NCBI GenBank assembly: GCA_036874045.1
Contig: CM072335.1
Location: 27,039,501-27,103,500 of the forward strand
DNA from: Cymodocea nodosa
Taxonomy: Eukaryota > Streptophyta > Magnoliopsida > Alismatales > Cymodoceaceae
DNA: 64,000 nucleotides
Direction of reading: 5' to 3'
Positions within the stretch are counted from its first letter, which is position 1, and every line of letters begins with the position of its first letter. A program made the translations under genes and the position numbers. The notes beneath the pieces were generated by a model. The model was not told the origin of the DNA. It ran no database searches and worked only from the letters and a program-made list of their open reading frames with translations. This document shows positions 58,231 through 64,000 of this stretch, piece by piece.

Positions 58231-59884
58231 TCTTTTCCTGTTAGCTGCTGCCTTTTTGACAATGGTCTTTGTTGTTAAATGAATAAGCTTATGGACGATT
58301 CATTATTATTCCATCTTTTCTTGTGATAGTGTCGATGCTTATTCTTTTGATCTTATTGGTTTGATCAAGATTAGCGTTCGGTTTTATATTTGAAGGCTGT
58401 ACTGTCGAAAATCTTTTCGTTTGCCCTCGATCGGACTGTTTTGTGGGAATCGGCAATCGAAAAGATTCCTAATTTTCGTAGGAATCGTTACACATTTCCG
58501 AAATCCTCGGCTTCGTAATTTTCACATTTCATCCCAAATGAAGTTCATTATTAGAAAACAGAATTTAAATTCTCTTCCAGTTTTCATGATATTTCGTTTA
58601 TTCGATAAGACTGCTTTATTATTATTTTGCAAGTTATTACATCAAAGACTGTAGGTTGCGTGAGAAGAGGCTCAGGATCTTAGTTTTCTCAGGGAGATCC
58701 TTGGAAATGGATGAAATGATTGATAGACTGCAACTTTCAAAGCGAAGTATGTTCTTCATTACATATAGCTAAATTCTCTGTTTTCTTTTGATGGATTGTT
58801 CAAAGATATTTAAAAGATAACGTTAATGGTTCGGTAGATTGGAAACATTGAGTTGATAAGGGATTCATTTGAAATCACCACAGACTAAAGCAACCACCAG
58901 CACACCAGAGGGAATAACAGGCGTGTACCATTTAAAATCCTAGCTGATGATCTGATATTCCAAATATACCAATGGAATCGGATCACTATTGTCATCATTT
59001 CAGCTCTTTGTAACGTAGATCATCTAAAATATTACAGGAGATCAGATGAGAATAGATCCCTCTTGCAGGAGAGCAGTCCTTGGAAGGATTGGATAATAGA
59101 TTGAGAATGATTATCCTGGCACATGACACAAATATTACTGAACGTAACTAAAATATTGTCAGAATATTACTGAAGCAGCATTAGCCTCCCTCAAAATATT
59201 TATATCTTTGACAGGACTTTCCACTTGCACGATTTTAACATGGAATGACAGCTGCAGCGATCTTGTATGTAATATTTATGGAATAAATGTTATTTGAGAC
59301 CTCCTGCGAAAGGAGCTGCTGCCATGCATTTTCAGAAAATAAAACCAAATATGAAAAGTGGTTCGCGAATAGCCAATCGACCCAAGCTCCTAGGTTGTCC
59401 AGAGACCCATCATTTCAGAAAGAATATGTGAAGAGTTGAGGTCCAAGAGCATACTTTAGTGGAGGTCAATACAGTGCTGTGTATTTCTTCAGTAGATGGA
59501 AGGAGGTTGAGCATACTCCATTTTATAAAGTGTAAGGTTGGCTGTATTAGAAGGAAAATTGAGATGAGGTACTTCTTTCCAAAGGCCAGTTTCTGTGCAC
59601 CGTTGCCTCACAGATTGTCTTCTGAAATATTTCGTAATCTCTCTGAAATGTGATGCAGCCCAAAGCCATTTCTATCGAACCAATAATCCTAAGTTCAAAA
59701 TGGTTTAAAAAAATATAAAATTTCAACTCACGGTTAATAAAGACCTAGAAGTTTAGTTCAGCAACTTTTAATCAGCGCTTGACATTTGTAGGTGGACAAA
59801 ATCTCCTTCACCAGGTCATTCAGGTCGGTTGGATGAAAGCAATGCGAATGTACACATAAAGTCTTAAACAGAGGCTTGGAACTT

Positions 59885-59914
59885 CATACATACATACATA
59901 CATACATACATACA
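59885..59914 (+). repeat. (CATA)n microsatellite
   Basis: About seven tandem CATA tetranucleotides with no interruption. Confidence 0.9.
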
Positions 59915-61237
59915 TGTTAAGAGATTTACATAAGACACACAACAATCCACAGATAATATAATACGCTGAACACAAGAAATAAAAGACAACCATATACAAA
60001 TAAGCATATGCCAAGTAGTTACATATTTAAGAGAAGAAGATAATGATGTATTTGAGGTGAATGCGTGAACGAGTATTGTAAGTTCCCAGCTATTTGTCGA
60101 TAATGACGTGCATCATGAAAAACTTTACCATATTGGCCCAAATAATTTCCAGGCTTTACCAATACTTATAAATAAAATTATTTATCTGGATCGATGGATT
60201 GTCTGAATTACATGAGACTAGAAAATTCTTAAATTTAAAGTGAAAAAATTGTTATCTTGATAAGTAGATTGAATTATTATAACTACTACAACAGACCTAA
60301 TAATAAATAATTGACGACAGATGAGACCAACATGATCAAGAGAATATGTGGTCTAATAATAAATATTTAAATCTGACCTTTTCAGCTAAATAAGTTTAAA
60401 ATTATGTCCCCACACAACGTTAGATCTCTAAAATTATCTAAACTAACGTGCACTGTTTTGATCTTCGTTGAGTAAAATGTTACGAGCAGGATAAAATCGA
60501 GGATATTGAAAAGTAGAGAAAGAATATATAACAAAGATTTAAATTAAGTTCATTTTATCTCTGTTAATGGTGTCTATGATATTTTTCCAGTCATCAGGGA
60601 CGACACCGTAATTGTACTCCCCGAGAGGTCCTACCAGTGGGTTAAGAAGGTGATTGTCGGGGTCTAGGTTTTCTCTGCCTCCGCCGTCTTCTCTGTTCAT
60701 CCGCTCATGCTCGCTGCCCTCAACCTCGATCTCTCCTTACAGAACTCCGTCGGGTGCTCGGATCTTGGGGTAGGGCTTTGCTCACACCATCCTCCACTAG
60801 CTCCCCTCGTCGCTTCGGTCCATTCCTCCGGCTTCGGTTGGCTGGGGCTTCCCGCGGGCATGCGGGTTTTGATCGTTGTTTTATCTGCTCGATGGATTTG
60901 ATTTTCGGTACATGTGAGGAGGTTACGCTTGTTTCTATACGAGAAGCACAGATAGTTTGAGGGACTGGTGTTGACGTTGACGATGGTTTGTGGATTTCTG
61001 AAGTGCAGTATTTTGTTCGTAGAGGCGGAGTTTTTATTTAGAAAACTAAGTGCGGTAGCTTAGTTGGGCAGTCAGACATGGCCAAATGCTAGACAACGCA
61101 AAAAACACTACCATTATAAAAAAAATATTTTACCATGAGGTTACGTTTGACTAATTCTTTCTCTGATAGCAGTTCGGATTCCCAGGGACGCTGATGATGT
61201 GATCTGGCATTTAAGGTTGGTTACCGGGGGTTTCAGA

Positions 61238-64000
61238 ATGGCCAAGAAGAAGAATCCCGTTGTCTTTCTCGATGTGTCCATCGATGGCAATACATCGGGA
61301 AGGATGGTGTTTGAGGTACGTGTCCTTTTCCTGACGTGCAATCATGTGGGCTTGTTGACATGGGAAATTGGTTTGTTGTGTGGGTATGATATTGTACTTT
61401 TTGTTGCAGCTTTTTGCTGATGTCGTTCCCAAGACGGCTGAGAATTTCCGGGCACTCTGTACAGGTCACTTTCATGAACTATAGATTGTGCAAGTTGGCA
61501 TGAATTAGCTGTTATTGGAGCAACTTGCATTACAGATTTATTCAAATTGACAAATTCTAATGCTAATAATATTTCCTAATTTCTATAATGATCAATGACC
61601 GTGTGGGGTATTTGATAACACGTGGGTCGGAGCCAAATCTTTACATAGTTCTTAATTTGGCTCTGTTACAGTAATCATGAAAGTAGAGGTTGGCTATCAG
61701 TTAGGATATTTAGAGTGATTTATGTTACTGGAGCAACTTCCACAATAGATACCTGCAAATTGATGAATTTTCAAGTTAATAATATTTCCTAATTTCTATA
61801 ATGATCGATGACTGCGTGAGGCATTTGGCAACACGTGGTTTGAAGCCAACTCATTACATTCAGATGTTGATTGGGTCTGTTTCAGTAAATATGAAAGTAG
61901 AGGATGGTTAGTCGGTCAGGTTGTCTAAAGTGGTTCCTTCGTGAATCGAATTCTGTTTATACATATAATAAGATAGAATCTATATTATATTATCGTACTT
62001 AGTGTTTCCAGTAAAAGCTTTTAATGGTGAATCCATTTTTGATTATGGGGATACCGTTTTACTTCATAGGTGACAAGGGTGTTGGTCCAATGACTCGGAA
62101 GCCTTTGCACTACAAAGGATCAATTTTTCATCGGATTATTAAAGGCTTCATGGCTCAGGTATGCCTGCTTCTTATTTCCATAATACATCATATCTAAGGT
62201 GAATTTTACCCATGCGGTGTGGTTTTGGCTGATATTAAAATTGTTGTAGCAGCCAAATCCATATTCAATTACCATTTTTTGTCTTGTATGTTATATGGCT
62301 GATGGCCTTGCCTGTATTTAAGGCTGTATTTACTATGTTGTCCATCGTTGTATAATCCGCTAAGCTTAAGTTCACTAATTTTTTTTAATATGCAGTTTTC
62401 TCCTTTTGTAAGCTGTGATTTAACTTATGTTATTTATGCAGGGAGGTGACATCTCTAAACGGGATGGTACGTATGCTGCATGAAATATTTTAATATTTTG
62501 TCTATCATGGTGCTGTGCATTTATAAGGGACTACATATGATATATACTCGTTTGTGAAATATGATTGCACTCTTGCATCACAACCGTTGGCAATATGAAT
62601 AAATTTTGTTATGGTAACTACTATGTGACTGCTATAATTACTTGACCCATTACTATCATAACTACCATGTTTTGACTCATACTCCTCACAATAGAAGGTA
62701 TGCAAGGTTCCTAAATGCATTAGGAATTGTACAAAAAGGATGTTGAGGCAGTGTTAGTTTACAAACCCATGACCATGCATTCTGAAAACTCAAATGACTC
62801 AGGGATCTAGACAATGTTAGTTTACATTATGAAAGGTATAGATGATATATCTGACTCACTGATGCTCAATGGTTGAGGATTGTTATGTTTTAAAGGCAAC
62901 TAGTATTACACAACTTTTCATACTTTCATGTTCTATTGTTCACTGAAAGCTTAATGAGGTAGGCACTCAAGCAGCATAACCTTATAGTGTTTAATGTCTA
63001 CAATGATCTGGTGATGCCCACTTAGGACCCATTATGATATAAGTTTGTCAAGGTTTTGTAAGTCTTAACCAAAGCATACCCTCTTCTTTGATGGTTAGGT
63101 CTTTCCTATTCTTCCTTTGGTGGCTTTCCTTTCTCCACATTGTTTCTAGAAAATTCAATGATATTTTTTGACAACATGAGCACCTTTTGTGGGGTTTTTT
63201 TGGCAACCCCAGCAGCTTTGTTGATCACCTCTGGCATCTGCAGCAGTTCCTGTGCCTTTTTTTCTGGTAGGTCCATGGATTTTTATGCATTTAGTGTCTC
63301 AAATGACTAATTTAAAGCCCTTAATATTCGCCATTGATCAAATGAAACCTTTATTTAAAAATAGCTTCGTTGTTCCCCACCCTATTTGCATGCATGATCT
63401 CCCTCCATCATCCTATGCGGCTGTGCTGAGATCCTTCTGTGATTATTGTCGATTTGTCTCCTCATCTAGGGTACCTATGCTGATCGTCCTCCCTCACACC
63501 CCCTTCGTTGTCTTGATCACTTAATGGTGGCAAGATGGGTCAACAAGTAGGGTTCATATTCAGCTTGTTTACTAACTCAAGTCATTCAACCTCAACTTGA
63601 GCCCAACTCTCTTATTAAATAGGTTGAAAGTGCCAACTTGATTTCAACTGGTTTGCAAACATAAGCCATTTAAGCACTTAAATGAGTCAACCATGTAACC
63701 CAACCTGTTTAACTTGTTCATGTTATTTAACCTGTATAACTTACATGACCTGTGTAATCCATTTTGGTTATTTAACCTGTTTAACATAAGTAACCCATTT
63801 AATTCTGCACTTAACGCACACAATATGCATGCACACACACACACACGCATGGGTTAACGAGTCAGAAACAAGTGTCATATGTTCAATCTGATTTCAGCCT
63901 ATTTAATAAATGTGTTAAATGGCTCAACACATTTATGACCTGTACTGATTTAACCCCAACCTTGACTCATTCATTAAACAGGATGATATGTTTTGTTTGT
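61238..64000 (+). CDS. CYP63/CYP95-type nuclear cyclophilin (peptidyl-prolyl isomerase), 5' part only
   Basis: Four coding exons are visible: 61238-61315, 61410-61464, 62070-62158, 62442-62466; the gene continues beyond the window, the fifth exon not being reached by 64000. The N-terminus [17 protein letters not shown] and the segments [19 protein letters not shown] and [18 protein letters not shown] are the start of a cyclophilin domain. R66 in FHR is the catalytic arginine of the isomerase. [15 protein letters not shown] is the divergent-type loop of large plant cyclophilins. The opening KKKNP and this loop resemble Arabidopsis CYP63/CYP95, which carry long RS/K-rich tails and act with splicing factors in nuclear speckles; the tail itself is outside the window. 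A leader intron ends at 61236. Intron 2 has a tandem duplication. Confidence 0.88.
61511..61935 (+). repeat. ~214-bp tandem duplication in cyclophilin intron 2
   Basis: Two copies start at 61511 and about 61725. Both contain GTTA.TGGAGCAACTT near the start, then AATATTTCCTAATTTCTA followed by TAATGATC.ATGAC, and later ATGAAAGTAGAGG. Divergence of perhaps a fifth to a quarter suggests an old event. Confidence 0.8.
63700..63800 (+). repeat. degenerate TTAACCTGT tandem repeats in cyclophilin intron 4
   Basis: Variants of TTTAACCTGT(T/A)TAAC recur at intervals of about 20-35 bp, with one AACCTGTTTAACTTGTTCAT unit near 63700. The spacing is irregular. Confidence 0.6.
63832..63846 (+). repeat. (AC)n microsatellite
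   Basis: A short run of AC dinucleotides following the degenerate TTAACCTGT array. Confidence 0.85.

Larger units (their letters stand above)
57643..61237. other. intergenic region between Ran and the cyclophilin gene
   Basis: The first ~700 bp is the Ran 3' region. 58.3-60.5 kb has no convincing ORF. 60600-60910 is a GC-rich island that is probably the leader exon of the cyclophilin gene; a possible donor (TTTTCG before GTACAT) lies at 60907/60908, and the matching acceptor GTTTCAG ends at 61236, just before the start codon. Confidence 0.55.

Noticed and set aside
1-64000. CRISPR arrays, tRNA or rRNA genes, organelle insertions
   Set aside because: No regularly spaced direct repeats, cloverleaf-like sequences or rRNA cores were seen while reading, and all genes have nuclear introns or nuclear families.

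Overview
The window is nuclear DNA of a flowering plant, most likely a monocot. Genes are spaced widely among AT-rich introns and intergenic DNA. Intron borders are canonical plant GT-AG apart from one clear GC-AG case. Several 5' exons are strongly GC-rich and fade into AT-rich 3' exons, as in grasses, palms and bananas. The protein set (two DYW-class PPR proteins, a UGT73-type glycosyltransferase, a 3-ketoacyl-CoA synthase, a DUF642 relic) exists only in land plants. I cannot fix the species; a commelinid outside the grasses, such as a banana relative or a palm, is an inference from style.

Layout from left to right. Positions 1-3.7 kb are mostly featureless, with a possible fragment of a gene tail at the very edge. 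A nine-exon RRM RNA-binding protein with a coiled-coil tail lies on the minus strand (3.74-10.44 kb). A seven-exon gene on the plus strand (12.1-15.1 kb) encodes an HNH-like domain followed by coiled coils. Two intronless DYW-class PPR genes stand head to head across 234 bp (16.9-21.9 kb); the minus-strand one is a VAC1/ECB2 homologue. After a 3.6 kb gap comes a 14-exon VPS3 gene (26.05-35.89 kb), then a broken UGT copy (36.74-37.71 kb) and an intact single-exon UGT73-like gene (39.1-40.6 kb). A KCS11-like ketoacyl-CoA synthase follows (42.9-44.5 kb). From 45.85 to 48.5 kb there is a decayed Ty1/copia polymerase region next to a 5'-truncated DUF642 pseudogene. A promoter with site II, telo-box and TATA elements at 48.83-48.97 kb has no recognisable coding product. 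About 5 kb of AT-rich DNA separates this from an eight-exon Ran GTPase gene (55.08-57.64 kb). The right end holds the first four coding exons of a CYP63/CYP95-type nuclear cyclophilin that runs off the window.

The genes do not form a pathway. They are housekeeping neighbours: organelle RNA editing (the PPR pair), vacuolar trafficking (VPS3), nuclear transport (Ran), splicing-linked proteins (RRM protein, cyclophilin), wax/lipid elongation (KCS) and small-molecule glucosylation (UGT). All exon chains were assembled by eye from splice signals and reading phase. The five complete multi-exon or intron-containing chains that I summed close in frame: RRM 340 aa, HNH-like 810 aa, VPS3 989 aa, Ran 221 aa, plus the partial cyclophilin. 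I found no convincing new multi-gene system. The best leads are the HNH-like coiled-coil protein, the orphan snoRNA/ribosomal-type promoter at 48.8 kb, the shared 234 bp PPR promoter, and repeat families shared between the Ran intron and the UGT region.
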